From the NCBI RefSeq assembly GCF_000818195.1, contig NZ_JTHL01000001.1, positions 4,154,404-4,215,742 of the forward strand: 61,339 nt of DNA. Direction: 5' to 3'. This DNA is from Streptomyces sp. 150FB. GTDB taxonomy: Bacteria > Actinomycetota > Actinomycetes > Streptomycetales > Streptomycetaceae. Positions within the stretch are counted from its first letter, which is position 1. Every line of letters starts with the position of its first letter. Under the pieces are notes generated by a model. The model searched no databases. It was not told the origin of the DNA and saw nothing but the letters and a program-made list of their open reading frames with translations. A program made the position numbers and the translations under genes. This document shows, piece after piece, positions 42,347 to 52,184 of the stretch.

Positions 42347-43942
42347 CTACAGATCGGCACCGATCCCGGTCAGCGCGCGGACTTCCATCTCCGCCTGCTT
42401 GTCGGGATCCGCGGGATGCCTGCTGAACACCGTGCCGAGGTATCCGCACACGAAGGAGAGCGGAATCGACACGACGCCCGGATTGGAGAGCGGGAACCAG
42501 TGGAAGTCGACGCTCGTGATGATCGACGTGGGGGTGCCCGAAACCGCCGGCGAGAAGAGAATGAGTACGAGGCAGGAGGCCAGACCGCCGTAGATGCTCC
42601 ACAGCGTTCCCGAGGTGTTGAAGCGTTTCCAGTACAACGTGTAGAGCATCGTAGGCAAGTTGGCGGACGCGGCGAGCGCCAGGGCCAGCGATACGAGGAA
42701 GGCGACGTTCTGCCCCTCGGCCACAATGCCGCCGATGATGGCCAGGAAACCGATCACGATCGCCGTCAGGCGGGCAACGCGTATCTCGGACCGGGGATCG
42801 GCCTTCCCGCGCCGTATCACGTTGGCGTAGACGTCATGGGCGAAGGACGCCGAAGCGGCCAGGGTCAGGCCGGCCACGACCGCGAGGATCGTCGCGAAGG
42901 CCACCGCCGCGACAATTCCCAGGAGCACGACTCCACCGATACGGAAGGCCAGTAGAGGCGCCGCTGAGTTCTCCCCGCCCGGGGCGTGAGCGATGGCGTC
43001 GGAACCGACCAGGGCCGTCGCGCTGTAACCGACGACCAGGATTCCCAGGTAGAAGACGAACATCGACCAGGAGCACCACACCACCGAGCTGCGCGCCTCC
43101 TTGGCGCTGGGCACGGTGTAGAAGCGCATCAACACGTGCGGCAGGCTGGAGATGCCGAGAACGAGCGACAGAGCCAGCGAGACGAAGTCGAGTTGGCTCT
43201 TGGCGTCCGTGCCGTAGGAGTTGCCCGGCTGAAGCAGTCGCTCGCCCAACGGGCTGTGCTGCGTGGCCTGTTGCAGGAGCGCGGAGAAGTTGAATCCGAA
43301 CTTGCCAATGAGGAACACGCTGATGAAGGTCACGCAGACCAGCAGCAGACCGGCCTTGATGATCTGCACCCAGGTGGTGCCCTTCATCCCGCCCACCAGG
43401 ACGTAGAGGACCATGACGATCCCCACCACCGTGATGAGGAGCGCCTGCCCGGCCCTGGTGTGCACGTCCAGCAGCAGAGCGATCAACCCGCCCGCCCCGG
43501 CCATCTGGGCCAGCATGTAGAAGAACGTGATCACCAGGGTGGAGTTGGCCGCCGCGGCCCGCACCGGGCGCTCCTTCATGCGGAAGGCCATCACGTCGCC
43601 CATGGTGAATCGTCCGGTGTTGCGCACTCTCTCACCGACGAGCAAAAGGGCGACCAGCCAGGCGACCAGCCATCCGACGGAGTAGAGGAATCCGTCGTAG
43701 CCATGGACCGCGATCGCTCCGGAAATGCCCAGGAAGGAAGCGGCGGAGAGGAAGTCACCGGACATCGCGACGCCGTTCTGCATACCGGTGAAGGCGCTGC
43801 CGGCGGCGTAGTAGTCGGCCGTCGTCTGGTTTCTGTTGGTGACCTTGTAGACGATGAACAGAGTAATGAAGACAAATATCAGGAACACGCTCAGATTGAG
43901 TGTGGGACTACCGGTCGCCGAGACCGCGAGCTGCGATGTCAT
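42347..43942 (-). CDS. actP: Cation/acetate symporter, SSS family
   Basis: 531 residues with about 13 hydrophobic segments. The sodium-solute-symporter signatures are present: ADYYAAGSAFTGMQNGVAMSGDFLSAASFLG at 40-75 and the SLPHVLMRFYTV and ILAVVAGLTLAASA motifs. It is of the ActP type that usually pairs with a DUF485 protein, and such a gene overlaps it by 4 bp here. Expected to import acetate or a related short acid with a cation. No acetyl-CoA synthetase gene is in the window. Confidence 0.92.
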   Translation of the reverse strand: MTSQLAVSATGSPTLNLSVFLIFVFITLFIVYKVTNRNQTTADYYAAGSAFTGMQNGVAMSGDFLSAASFLGISGAIAVHGYDGFLYSVGWLVAWLVALLLVGERVRNTGRFTMGDVMAFRMKERPVRAAAANSTLVITFFYMLAQMAGAGGLIALLLDVHTRAGQALLITVVGIVMVLYVLVGGMKGTTWVQIIKAGLLLVCVTFISVFLIGKFGFNFSALLQQATQHSPLGERLLQPGNSYGTDAKSQLDFVSLALSLVLGISSLPHVLMRFYTVPSAKEARSSVVWCSWSMFVFYLGILVVGYSATALVGSDAIAHAPGGENSAAPLLAFRIGGVVLLGIVAAVAFATILAVVAGLTLAASASFAHDVYANVIRRGKADPRSEIRVARLTAIVIGFLAIIGGIVAEGQNVAFLVSLALALAASANLPTMLYTLYWKRFNTSGTLWSIYGGLASCLVLILFSPAVSGTPTSIITSVDFHWFPLSNPGVVSIPLSFVCGYLGTVFSRHPADPDKQAEMEVRALTGIGADL

Positions 43943-44331
43943 TCCTTGCCGACTCCTGCCAGTTCGTTGATCCTCCGCACCTCCGGATCAAGTTCCTTCC
44001 GGGCGAAACGCTGGTACGCCAGGACGATCGCGATGGTGGATGCGAACTGCGCCAGGCCGAGGACGGTTCCGGTGTTGATTTCACCTATCAGCTTGTGACT
44101 CATGAACGCGTGCGCGTAGGCGGAGAGAAGAGCGAACGCCAGATACCACAAGAGGAAGGCGGCGCTCATCGGAAAGACGAACAGCCGAAGTCGTCTGCGC
44201 AGCCGCGAGAACTCCGGGCTCTGCTGAATCGCGTGGTAGTCGGGCCCGGCTTCGTCACGGGCGTCGATGAACTCACGTACGGCAGGGCGCGCGGAGGATT
44301 CGGCGGTCGGCGACCGTACCGGTTTGGTCAT
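43939..44331 (-). CDS. DUF485 membrane protein
   Basis: 130 residues, start at 44331 after CAGGAGAG. Two hydrophobic helices are seen (FVFPMSAAFLLWYLAFALLS and LGLAQFASTIAIVLAYQRFA), with the conserved EFSRLRRRLRLFVFP before the first. DUF485 proteins accompany ActP-type symporters and are thought to assist them. Its stop overlaps actP by 4 bp. Confidence 0.9.
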   Translation of the reverse strand: MTKPVRSPTAESSARPAVREFIDARDEAGPDYHAIQQSPEFSRLRRRLRLFVFPMSAAFLLWYLAFALLSAYAHAFMSHKLIGEINTGTVLGLAQFASTIAIVLAYQRFARKELDPEVRRINELAGVGKE

Positions 44332-45009
44332 GTTTCTCTCCTGGGGCATTCGGGCAGGACGGTCAACTGGTGCCCCTGGAGGGAGAGACGGGAAGGGGTG
44401 AGCCGTGGTCCGCTGAGCGGTGGAAAGTGTAGTGAGACGCCGCGCGCCGTCAAACAATGCCCCACCACTCACACGATACGCACAATATCTGCACCACGCC
44501 CCTACCGCGCCCCGGCCTTGCGTCACTTGACGACTCAAAGCTTTGAGGGGTTCCCGAATTGAGGAAGGCTTGGCCTTCCGTTTGTTGAGTACTTACCATA
44601 TCGGACATCTGGGCGCGGGGCCCCAGCTTGTTACCGTTCTGTTGCCTGCTTCAAACTCGCCCGCGCTACCCAATACTTGACGAGCAGACACATAATGGGC
44701 GGCAATAGGTCGGAGCCGAGAAGTGGGAGATGAAGCAATCAATGGATTTCCTGGGGGACAGCGCCCGCGTCGCCTGGTCGGCCGGAACCCCTTGGCCGAA
44801 CCTTCCCTCATCTCTTGAGATGCTTCTCCACCGGCCTGGCATATGCCCGCCCTTGGGTTCGCGCACAGCGGCGTGACCGCGGGTAGTCGCGTTCGCCGAC
44901 CTCGCCCTCCGCTGCCGGGCATTCCATATTCTGTTCAGGGGAAACCCAGGAGAAACCGCACCGTGACAGGTCCCTGTGAGCAAGTTGTTACGACGACGGG
45001 GCTCGGCTC
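44332..45009. promoter_or_regulatory. Divergent regulatory region, 678 bp
   Basis: It separates the actP operon from the conservon. I see no gene. CTCAAAGCTTTGAG at 44534-44547 is a 14-bp perfect palindrome, and GGAAGGC/GCCTTCC at 44563-44579 is a 7-bp stem with loop TTG. The stretch is AT-richer than its surroundings, consistent with promoters. I cannot assign -35/-10 pairs safely. Confidence 0.4.
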
Positions 45010-47736
45010 GTGACCGGGGCGAGGCACGCGGCCATGCGGCCGGTTCGGCCCTCGTGGTGGGCCCCGCTCGTGCAGTGGTGGAACTGGCCGCTGCTGGTAA
45101 AGCTGGCGGCGGTGCTGATGGTGCCGGCCCTGCTCGCCGTCGCCCTGGGCGTCGTCCAGATCCAGGGCGATGTCGCGCGCGCCAACTCGTACGCGGACAT
45201 GCAACGGCTGGTCACCATGCGTAGCGAGCTGCGGACGCTGCTGGAAACCCTGCAGATGGAACGCACGATGACCGTCGAACAGCTCGGCGACAGCGTTCCC
45301 GCTGATCCCTCCGCTCTGCGGGAGCAGACGCGGCTCGTCGACCGTGCCCGGACCGCTGTCTCGAACACCAGCGAGCAGGAAGTCTCCCTTGCGGGTGTCG
45401 CGGCGAACCGCTATCGGGACGCCGCCGGCCTCCTGACCCGCCTGCCCGCCCTGCGCGCGAAGGTGGCGTCCGGCCACATCGCCTCCTGGACCGCGCTCAA
45501 CGACTACAGCACGATCATCAAAGGGCTGCTCAATCTGGACCAAGCGCTCTTCAGCCCGTTCAGCGTTCCCCAACTGTCCAGGTCGGCAACGACGTTGTAC
45601 GACCTGGAGGCGGTGGAGGAGCAGATCCACCTCCAGCACGTGCTGGTGCTGCAAGCGGTCGGCCACGGCCACTCGATGAACCCAACGCTGATGAGGGCCC
45701 TACAGGAATCCGACATCCGCATGCGGGACGGACTCGACGCCTTCCGGACCGTGGCCACCCCTGCGGAGCTGGGCGACTACCAGCGTACGGTCACCGGCTC
45801 GGCCGTCAGCCGGCGTGCACAAGCGGTGAGCGCCGCGCTGGCCGCGCCCACCGGACCGGACGCACAGCAGAGTGCCGCCAGCTCGCCGCCGGACTCGCCG
45901 CCGGACTCGCCGCCCGTCTCGCTGCCGGTCTCGGTCGAGAAGTGGAACCACGACTCGGAAAACACCGGCATGCTCGTCATCAAGGTGGCGGACGACCTCA
46001 CCCACACGTTGCACACCACATCGGCCGAGCTGCAGGACCAGTCGAGCAACCGCGCAGGCGTGGCGTCCCTGATCGTCTTCGCGGTGCTGCTGCTCGCTCT
46101 TGCCATCGGTTTCGCGATCGGCCGGCATCTGCTGCGGTCGCTGACTGTCCTGCGGACGACGGCACTTGACGTGGCGGAGCGCCGGCTGCCCGCCGCGGTC
46201 GCGCGCATTCTCGACGGGCAGGTGACGGACGCCGCGGTCGACGTCGTACCGGTCCACACCACGGAGGAGTTCGGCCAGCTCGCCAGGGCGTTCGACACGG
46301 TGCACTCTCAGGCCGTACTGCTGGCGGCGGAGCAGGCCGGGCTGCGCGGTGACCTCAGGAACACACTGGTCAACCTCTCCCGGCGCAGCCAGAGCCTGGT
46401 GGACCGCCTGCTGCTGCTGATGGAACAGCTCGAGCGGCGCGAGGAGGACCCGGACCAACTCGGCAGCCTCTTCACGCTCGATCACCTGGCGACACGCATG
46501 CGGCGCAACAACGAGAACATGATGGTCCTGTGCGGCGGCACACTGGTGCGCTCATCCCATCAGCGAGTGGCGCTGGACACCGTGCTGAGAGGTGCTGTCT
46601 CCGAGATCGAGCGCTACCAACGGGTACGCGTCCTGCCCGGCGCTCCCGTCGACGTGATCGGGTACGCGGCCGGTGACCTGGGGCGGCTTGTCGCCGAACT
46701 GCTCGACAACGCGACGGCGTTCTCCCCGCCGCAGACCCAGGTGATCATCGGCTGCACCCGGGAGCCCGACGGCTCGGCCCTGATCGAGATCCAGGACGAG
46801 GGAATCGGGATGAGCGAGAGCGACCTCGCCGCGGCCAACCAGCGCATGGCGGTGGAAGCCGCCACGGATACGCCCGCGTCCCGGCAGCTCGGACTGCTGG
46901 TGGTCGGCCGCCTGGCCGATCGGCACGGCATCGCGGTCAACTTGAGCTCGCAGCCGAACCGCAGGGGGCTGCGGGCCCGGGTACGTATACCGGGAACGCT
47001 GGTCGGCGCGCAGGCATCGAGCCAGGCGGGGCAGCGGGGCGCGCTCACCGGACGACCGGCTGCTGCCAGTGCTGCGAACGCCGCGACTGCCACGACCGCC
47101 GCGAGGCTTCCGAGGCGGGCGGGCGGCGGCCGGACCAGCGACGGCCGGATCAACGACGGTAGGACAGCCTCGCTTCCGCGGCGGCCGCTCACCGACACCG
47201 GCCAAAGGCCCGCCCAGGTCGCCAAACACGCCCCTCGTCAGCCCGTCGGCCAGCCGTGGTTCGCGAAGACCGCGTCGGCATCGGTGACGACAACGGCCGC
47301 CCCCGGCACGGGAAGCGCGGCGGACACCCCGGTGGCGCCCGCCGAGGCGGTGACGCCCGTACCCGTGGTGAAGCCCGTACCTCCGGTGTCGCCCGTACCT
47401 GTCACGTCGTCCCGGCCCCATCCCCCCGGCGGCGGGGAACCGACACCGGACGGACCGGCGCCCGCGCTTCCTGTCCGGCGCCCGGCCGCGCGAGCGGCGC
47501 GGAAGCCCGACGCGCCGGCCGACCTCACGCAGGCCGGGTTGCCCAGAAGGCTTCCGCCTACGCGATCCACCCCACCGGCCCGGGTTGAGCGGCCCCCCGC
47601 CGGAGACGGGGCATCTACTACGGGCTTGGACGCCGGCCGCGCCCACAGCTTCCTCAGCAGCTACCAGTCGGGCCTCCGTCGGGCGCGACCCGAGCAGACA
47701 CAGAATCCATCGGCTACAGGCAGGAAAAAGCCATGA
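45010..47736 (+). CDS. cvnA: Conservon sensor kinase-like protein (CvnA)
   Basis: 908 residues from GTG 45010; an ATG at 45034 is possible. One membrane helix (WPLLVKLAAVLMVPALLAVAL) precedes a long extracellular nitrate-sensor-like helical domain. A second helix (LIVFAVLLLALAIGFAIG), a HAMP region and an HATPase domain follow, with LLDNATAFSPPQ and DEGIGMSESDL. There is no clear phospho-His. The last ~230 residues are a disordered Pro/Ala/Arg tail. In Streptomyces such kinases head cvn operons that form a membrane complex like eukaryotic G-protein systems. The stop overlaps the roadblock gene (ATGA). Confidence 0.88.
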   Translation: MTGARHAAMRPVRPSWWAPLVQWWNWPLLVKLAAVLMVPALLAVALGVVQIQGDVARANSYADMQRLVTMRSELRTLLETLQMERTMTVEQLGDSVPADPSALREQTRLVDRARTAVSNTSEQEVSLAGVAANRYRDAAGLLTRLPALRAKVASGHIASWTALNDYSTIIKGLLNLDQALFSPFSVPQLSRSATTLYDLEAVEEQIHLQHVLVLQAVGHGHSMNPTLMRALQESDIRMRDGLDAFRTVATPAELGDYQRTVTGSAVSRRAQAVSAALAAPTGPDAQQSAASSPPDSPPDSPPVSLPVSVEKWNHDSENTGMLVIKVADDLTHTLHTTSAELQDQSSNRAGVASLIVFAVLLLALAIGFAIGRHLLRSLTVLRTTALDVAERRLPAAVARILDGQVTDAAVDVVPVHTTEEFGQLARAFDTVHSQAVLLAAEQAGLRGDLRNTLVNLSRRSQSLVDRLLLLMEQLERREEDPDQLGSLFTLDHLATRMRRNNENMMVLCGGTLVRSSHQRVALDTVLRGAVSEIERYQRVRVLPGAPVDVIGYAAGDLGRLVAELLDNATAFSPPQTQVIIGCTREPDGSALIEIQDEGIGMSESDLAAANQRMAVEAATDTPASRQLGLLVVGRLADRHGIAVNLSSQPNRRGLRARVRIPGTLVGAQASSQAGQRGALTGRPAAASAANAATATTAARLPRRAGGGRTSDGRINDGRTASLPRRPLTDTGQRPAQVAKHAPRQPVGQPWFAKTASASVTTTAAPGTGSAADTPVAPAEAVTPVPVVKPVPPVSPVPVTSSRPHPPGGGEPTPDGPAPALPVRRPAARAARKPDAPADLTQAGLPRRLPPTRSTPPARVERPPAGDGASTTGLDAGRAHSFLSSYQSGLRRARPEQTQNPSATGRKKP

Positions 47737-48167
47737 CATCACCCAACTCCGAGGATGTGAGCCAGTTCGGATGGCTGGTCACCAACTTCACCGAACGAGT
47801 CCCCAACGTGTCGCACATCGTGGTGATCTCAGCCGACGGACTGCTGCTCACCGCGTCGGACGGGCTGGCAGACGAACGTGCCGAGCAACTCTCCACCATC
47901 GCGGCCGGTGCGATCAGCCTGATCCATGCCGCTGCCCGCTGTATCGACACCGGGGATGTGCGGAGCACGGTGGTTCAGATGGAGCACGGCAACATGCTGA
48001 TGATGTCGATCCGGGACGGCTCGTGCCTGGTCGCCCTGGCAGCCCCGGACTGTGAAATCGGCCAGATCGCCTACGAGATGTCCGTGCTCGTCGACCAGGT
48101 CGGCGAGATGCTGACGCCGGAACTCCGTACCGAGCTGCAGCAATCCCGCCAGACTGCCGTCCGATAG
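47733..48167 (+). CDS. cvnB: Roadblock/LC7 domain protein (CvnB)
   Basis: 144 residues: FGWLVTNFTERVPNVSHIVVISADGLLL, ASDGLADERAEQLSTIAAG and MLMMSIRDGSCLVALA (each part of the roadblock/LC7 fold). These small proteins act as regulators of the conservon GTPase. It overlaps cvnA by 4 bp and precedes the DUF742 gene by 16 bp. Confidence 0.92.
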   Translation: MTSPNSEDVSQFGWLVTNFTERVPNVSHIVVISADGLLLTASDGLADERAEQLSTIAAGAISLIHAAARCIDTGDVRSTVVQMEHGNMLMMSIRDGSCLVALAAPDCEIGQIAYEMSVLVDQVGEMLTPELRTELQQSRQTAVR

Positions 48168-48183
48168 CGCGGACGAGAAGAAC

Positions 48184-48780
48184 ATGAGCACCGGTGGAGG
48201 CCCGTCCGGGCCTCGAAGAGATCAGGACGCGGACGACGAACAGACCTTCGCCGACGTGCTCAACGCGTTCAGTTTCGGCAACGCGCGACGCAGGCGAAAG
48301 GCGTCCGGTACGCGTGGCACGCCGCGTGACGTGCCGCAGCACGAGAAAGAGGAGGCGTCGCCGGCGCCTGCCTACGAGTCGTACGGGCAGGCGCCCACGG
48401 TGGACGACCAGTTGGCCACCTGGGAACCCGAGGACGCCGAGGGGGAAGCGCCGGCCGCATCCGTCCGCGCCTACGTGTGGACGGGCGGCCGGACCAGGTC
48501 ACGCCATCACTTCGAGATCGAGACCCTGGTCACCGCCGCCGAACCGAGCAGCAACGCTGACACCCAGCCACACCGCGCGGTGCTCGGGCTGTGCCAGGAA
48601 CCGAGGTCGGTGGCCGAGGTGGCGGCGCTGCTCGCGATGCCCCTCGGGGTGGCCATGGTCCTCCTCGGTGACATGGCGGACCAAGGACTGATCGTTGTCC
48701 ACGGGACAGCGAACGACGAGGACGGCGCCGCGAGCCCGACGCTGATGGAGAGGGTGCTGATCGGGCTGCGTCAGCTCTGA
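48184..48780 (+). CDS. cvnC: DUF742 protein (CvnC)
   Basis: 198 residues. The front is acidic and disordered; the DUF742 domain starts at RAYVWTGGRTRSRHHFEIETLV and includes RSVAEVAALLAMPLGVAMVLLGDMADQGLIVV, winged-helix-like. It is the third member of the conservon. The next gene should be the GTPase cvnD, but after 103 bp a methyltransferase begins, so the operon is incomplete. Confidence 0.92.
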   Translation: MSTGGGPSGPRRDQDADDEQTFADVLNAFSFGNARRRRKASGTRGTPRDVPQHEKEEASPAPAYESYGQAPTVDDQLATWEPEDAEGEAPAASVRAYVWTGGRTRSRHHFEIETLVTAAEPSSNADTQPHRAVLGLCQEPRSVAEVAALLAMPLGVAMVLLGDMADQGLIVVHGTANDEDGAASPTLMERVLIGLRQL

Positions 48781-48883
48781 GTGCGCGGCTTCCCGTGGTG
48801 ACAGTGCTGCCGGCAGTGAGGCGTCGCGCCGATCATGCGCATGACCGGCGCCTCCGGGGAATGAGGCCCGGTAATCTCGGGCC

Positions 48884-49660
48884 ATGCCCGAGACATCGGT
48901 GGCGCGTTTCTACGACGACCTGGCTGACGACTACCACCTGATCTACGCGGACTGGGACGCGAGCATCCGTCGGCAAGGGGTCGCCCTGGACGCCCTGATC
49001 GGCCAAGATCGCGCGGCGGCCCTCGACTGTTCCTGCGGCATCGGCACACAGGCCATCGGCCTGGCGCTGCGCGGACACCGGGTCACTGGCACCGACCTCA
49101 GCCCCCGCGCCGCCGCCCGCGCCGCCCGTGAGGCCGCCCGCCGGAACCTGAGCCTGCCCACGGCCGCTGCCGACATGCGGCGTCTTCCGTTTCCTGATGG
49201 CCGGTTCGACACGGTCGTCTGCGCCGACAACTCGCTGCCTCACCTGCTGACCGAGCAGGATGTGCGCGCCGCCCTGGCCGAGATGTACCGCGTACTGCGT
49301 CCCGACGGCATGCTCCTGGTCAGCACACGCGATTACGACGACCTGCTGCGCGACCGCCCGGCTTCGACGCCTCCGCAGGTCCACAGGAACGTCGACCGCG
49401 CCCACGGTGAAGAAAGAACCGTCACCTTCCAGCTCTGGCACTGGCATGACGACGGCGAGCACTACGACCTGGAGCACTTCCAGCTCCTTCCGGCAGGGGA
49501 AGAATGGCGCGTCCAGGTCCGCCGTACTACTTACTGGGCACTCGCCCGGGACCGGCTGACCGGCCTCGCAGCCGAGGCCGGGTTTGTCGGCCCCCAGTGG
49601 CGGATGCCGCAGGAGACGGGCTTCTTCCAGCCGCTGCTCGTGGCCCGCGCCGGTGAGTAG
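48884..49660 (+). CDS. Class I SAM-dependent methyltransferase
   Basis: 258 residues. The N terminus (VARFYDDLADDYHLIYADWD) and motif I (ALDCSCGIGTQAIGLA, with Ser replacing the first Gly), then VTGTDLSPRAAARA and the DTVVCADNSLPHL and VLRPDGMLLVSTR strands follow the UbiE/glycine-methyltransferase-like pattern. The substrate is unknown. It begins 103 bp after the DUF742 gene and is probably separately expressed. Confidence 0.9.
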   Translation: MPETSVARFYDDLADDYHLIYADWDASIRRQGVALDALIGQDRAAALDCSCGIGTQAIGLALRGHRVTGTDLSPRAAARAAREAARRNLSLPTAAADMRRLPFPDGRFDTVVCADNSLPHLLTEQDVRAALAEMYRVLRPDGMLLVSTRDYDDLLRDRPASTPPQVHRNVDRAHGEERTVTFQLWHWHDDGEHYDLEHFQLLPAGEEWRVQVRRTTYWALARDRLTGLAAEAGFVGPQWRMPQETGFFQPLLVARAGE

Positions 49661-49759
49661 GCGACTCGACCTGCCGACGTAGAAGGAGAGGTGTCGGACC
49701 ACTCCGATGCCCTGGCAAGTACTCGGAAGGGCATCCCTGTCCGTGCGGGCGAACCTCGC

Positions 49760-50542
49760 TCATCGCACGGGGAAGCCGAAGGAGTACCCCTGCTCCTTCA
49801 GCCACGGCAGCACCTCGCGCAGAGCGGCCAAGGTCTCGGAGCGGTCCCCTCCCGCGTCGTGGAACAGGATGGTCGGACCGTTGGGGAGTTCACTCTTGAC
49901 GGTGGCGACGATGGTCTCCACGCCGGGACGCTCGAAGTCCTTGGAGTCGACGTTCCAGCCCAGCGGCCGCATTCCCCGGGACGCGGCGAGCTGCCGGCTG
50001 TACGGGGTGAAAGCACCGCCCGGGGCTCGGTAATACTGCGGCCGGACGCCTCCGGACGCCTTGGTGATCATGCGTTCGGCATCCAGGATCTCCTTGGACT
50101 GATAGGCCTCGGACTTCTTGTCCATGGTGGTGTCGTGCGAGATCGTGTGGTCGCACAGCCGGTGCCCGCCCGCCACGACCGCCTTGACCAGGTCCGGGTA
50201 CGCCTGGGCCTGCGTGCCCACCATGCAGAACGTCGCCTTCACACCGCTGTCCTTCAGCAGTCGCAGCACCTGCGGCGTCCAGGTCGGGTCCGGTCCGTCG
50301 TCGATGGTGATGTTGACGCCCCGGGCGCCGCGGTCCGAGGCGTGCGCGATGTCCGCCGCCACCTTGGCCACTGTCTGGTCCTGGGGCCGGGCGGACGGCG
50401 CTGAGGCACCCGCTTGCGGCTGCCGCCCGTCGGCGGGGGCGGCCTGCACGGTCCACATGGATGTGGCAACGGCCACCGCTGTCACCCCGAGCGCCGCCGC
50501 GAGAACCCGGCCGTGCCACCCAAGTCGCTTGTGCCTCGCCAT
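49760..50542 (-). CDS. Secreted polysaccharide deacetylase (CE4)
   Basis: 260 residues from ATG 50542. The signal/anchor is VLAAALGVTAVAVATSMWTV. The NodB domain has motif 1 TIDDGPDP, motif 2 HTISHDTT (metal His pair), motif 3 YRAPGGAF, and a late TILFHDAGG. Likely removes N-acetyl groups from peptidoglycan or chitin-like glycans outside the cell. An upstream in-frame start would place a hydrophilic stretch before the signal, so I reject it. Confidence 0.9.
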   Translation of the reverse strand: MARHKRLGWHGRVLAAALGVTAVAVATSMWTVQAAPADGRQPQAGASAPSARPQDQTVAKVAADIAHASDRGARGVNITIDDGPDPTWTPQVLRLLKDSGVKATFCMVGTQAQAYPDLVKAVVAGGHRLCDHTISHDTTMDKKSEAYQSKEILDAERMITKASGGVRPQYYRAPGGAFTPYSRQLAASRGMRPLGWNVDSKDFERPGVETIVATVKSELPNGPTILFHDAGGDRSETLAALREVLPWLKEQGYSFGFPVR

Positions 50543-50734
50543 GTCCGCCCGCCCCTTTGCTGTCTCCGCCGATGCCGTGCACCCATCAGGACATACGAAC
50601 GCCCGCACAGGACACCCGTGTTACCGATCAAGGACAAACCCGCAGGGGGCCGGCGACAAACGCAGGGCTTCCGCGACAGACGAGGGGGTCGCGACGGCCT
50701 CGTAAACACGGCCTCCCCGAGGTACGTCGGGGGC

Positions 50735-51451
50735 TCAGTGGGTCCGAACCTGTGCCGCGAAGCGGTGGGCCAGCTTTCGCCAGACGGCGGACGCGGCAGG
50801 TTCGTCGAGGCGGGCGCGGGTATGGAGGGCGGTACGGTCGGCCGCGCCGTGGCGGGAAAGCCGCGCGGGGTCCCAGCGCAGAATCCTCTCCGCGCTCGCC
50901 TCCGGGTGGAACTGCACGCCCCACGCCCGTTCCCCGAGCCGGAACGCCTGGTACGGGCACGCGTCGCTCTCGGCGAGCCAGTGGGCACCGTCCGGGAGGC
51001 GGACAATGCGGTCCACGTGGTTCTCCACCGCCGTCGGCCGCGCGGGCAGGTCACGGAACAGCGGGTCCTCGTCCGCCTCCGCCCGCAACCGCAGCGCCGT
51101 ACTGCCGAACTCCGGTGCCCCGTACTCCCCGCGCACCTCCCCGCCCCCGACCTGCGCCAGCATCTGCCCGCCCAGGCAGATCCCGAACACCGGTACGCCG
51201 CGCTCCAGCGCTTGCCCCATCAGGGCCCTGGTGCCGGCGAGCCAGGGCGCCCTCGCGTCGTCGTCCGGCAGGTAACCGCCGCCCAGCACGATCAGCGCGT
51301 CCCGCTCCAGCTTCCCGGGCACGGTCTCCCCTTCGTACGGGCGCACCACGTCCAGGGCCAGTCCGCCCTCGGCGAGCCACCCTGTCCAGCGGTCCGGGCC
51401 GCCCCGCTCGGTGTGCTGGACGACCAGGGCCCGCGCTCCGCTCTCGTTCAT
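50735..51451 (-). CDS. Type 1 glutamine amidotransferase
   Basis: 238 residues from ATG 51451. The triad is visible: Cys in FGICLGGQML, and His and Glu in WGVQFHPEAS. The front (ALVVQHTERGGPDRWTGWL) and LIVLGGGYLPDDDA are typical of stand-alone GATase1 proteins annotated as GMP synthase-like. It probably hydrolyses a gamma-glutamyl bond or transfers ammonia; the partner is unknown. The longer upstream frame has no coding bias. Confidence 0.88.
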   Translation of the reverse strand: MNESGARALVVQHTERGGPDRWTGWLAEGGLALDVVRPYEGETVPGKLERDALIVLGGGYLPDDDARAPWLAGTRALMGQALERGVPVFGICLGGQMLAQVGGGEVRGEYGAPEFGSTALRLRAEADEDPLFRDLPARPTAVENHVDRIVRLPDGAHWLAESDACPYQAFRLGERAWGVQFHPEASAERILRWDPARLSRHGAADRTALHTRARLDEPAASAVWRKLAHRFAAQVRTH

Positions 51452-51569
51452 ACCTGCCAGTCTCTCCCCCCGGGCACCGGCGCCGGCCGCAGGCGGGACG
51501 CGGCAGGGGTTCCGGCGGGGTTTCGGCAGGGGTTTCGGCGGATGAGTTCGCCGTATCCTCCGGTTCGAC

Positions 51570-52184
51570 TCACCCCTGGTCGGGGGGAGATTCCGTTGCT
51601 CCACCCAATGCGGGACGTTCCGAACCGTTCCACGTCGGCTGGGTGGAGGGGCGGACGGCATCGCTGGAGGTCGCCAGGGAGCAGCCTCCGTTGGCTGTGT
51701 CGGTGCGCCAGACTCCGGAGTCGCCCGAGGAGTAGGTGACGGTCACCTGCACCGCGTTCACGTGTGGGTCTTGGGTGTGGTGAGCGTGGGCGGTCGTGCA
51801 GATCAGTTGGTTGAGAGCGGCGATGCTCAGCGGCCCGGTGACCGGGGGCAGTTGGATCGACAGCCCGGTTTTGCCTCTGTTCCAGATTTTCGGCTGGCCC
51901 GTCAGCGGTGGTATCTCGGTTTTCACGCCGGCTTGCTGTTCATCGCCGTTCGGCCCCTGAAGGAGCATGTGCATGGCCGTCACCGCGTCTGCTTCGCGAC
52001 CCGTTTTACGGGGGACCGGGATCAGAACGCCGTCCCTGACGAAGTAGATCAGGGTGGGCGACTGGATACCCGTGGCGGGCGCTCCTGACTCGACCACACC
52101 GGTGGTGGGGATGCCGCAGGCGGAGAGCAGGAGCCCCGCCGCGACCAGCAGTGCGGGCCGGGCCCTCCGGTGGGCAGGTCTCAT
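51570..52184 (-). CDS. Lipoprotein with GerMN/LpqB-like region
   Basis: 204 residues. Signal LLVAAGLLLSACG gives the lipid-modified Cys. The mature part (TLIYFVRDGVLIPVPRK, AMHMLLQGPNGDEQQ, GLSIQLPPVTGPLSIAALNQLICTTA) has the pattern of GerMN domains, as in LpqB partners of sensor kinases. Its ATG overlaps the kinase stop by 4 bp, so it is the third gene of a regulator-kinase-lipoprotein operon and may modulate the kinase outside the membrane. Confidence 0.8.
   Translation of the reverse strand: MRPAHRRARPALLVAAGLLLSACGIPTTGVVESGAPATGIQSPTLIYFVRDGVLIPVPRKTGREADAVTAMHMLLQGPNGDEQQAGVKTEIPPLTGQPKIWNRGKTGLSIQLPPVTGPLSIAALNQLICTTAHAHHTQDPHVNAVQVTVTYSSGDSGVWRTDTANGGCSLATSSDAVRPSTQPTWNGSERPALGGATESPPDQG

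Noticed and set aside
44593..44983. Open frames on the minus strand before the conservon
   Set aside because: Poor codon bias, no ribosome site, Arg/Pro-rich products; treated as regulatory DNA.
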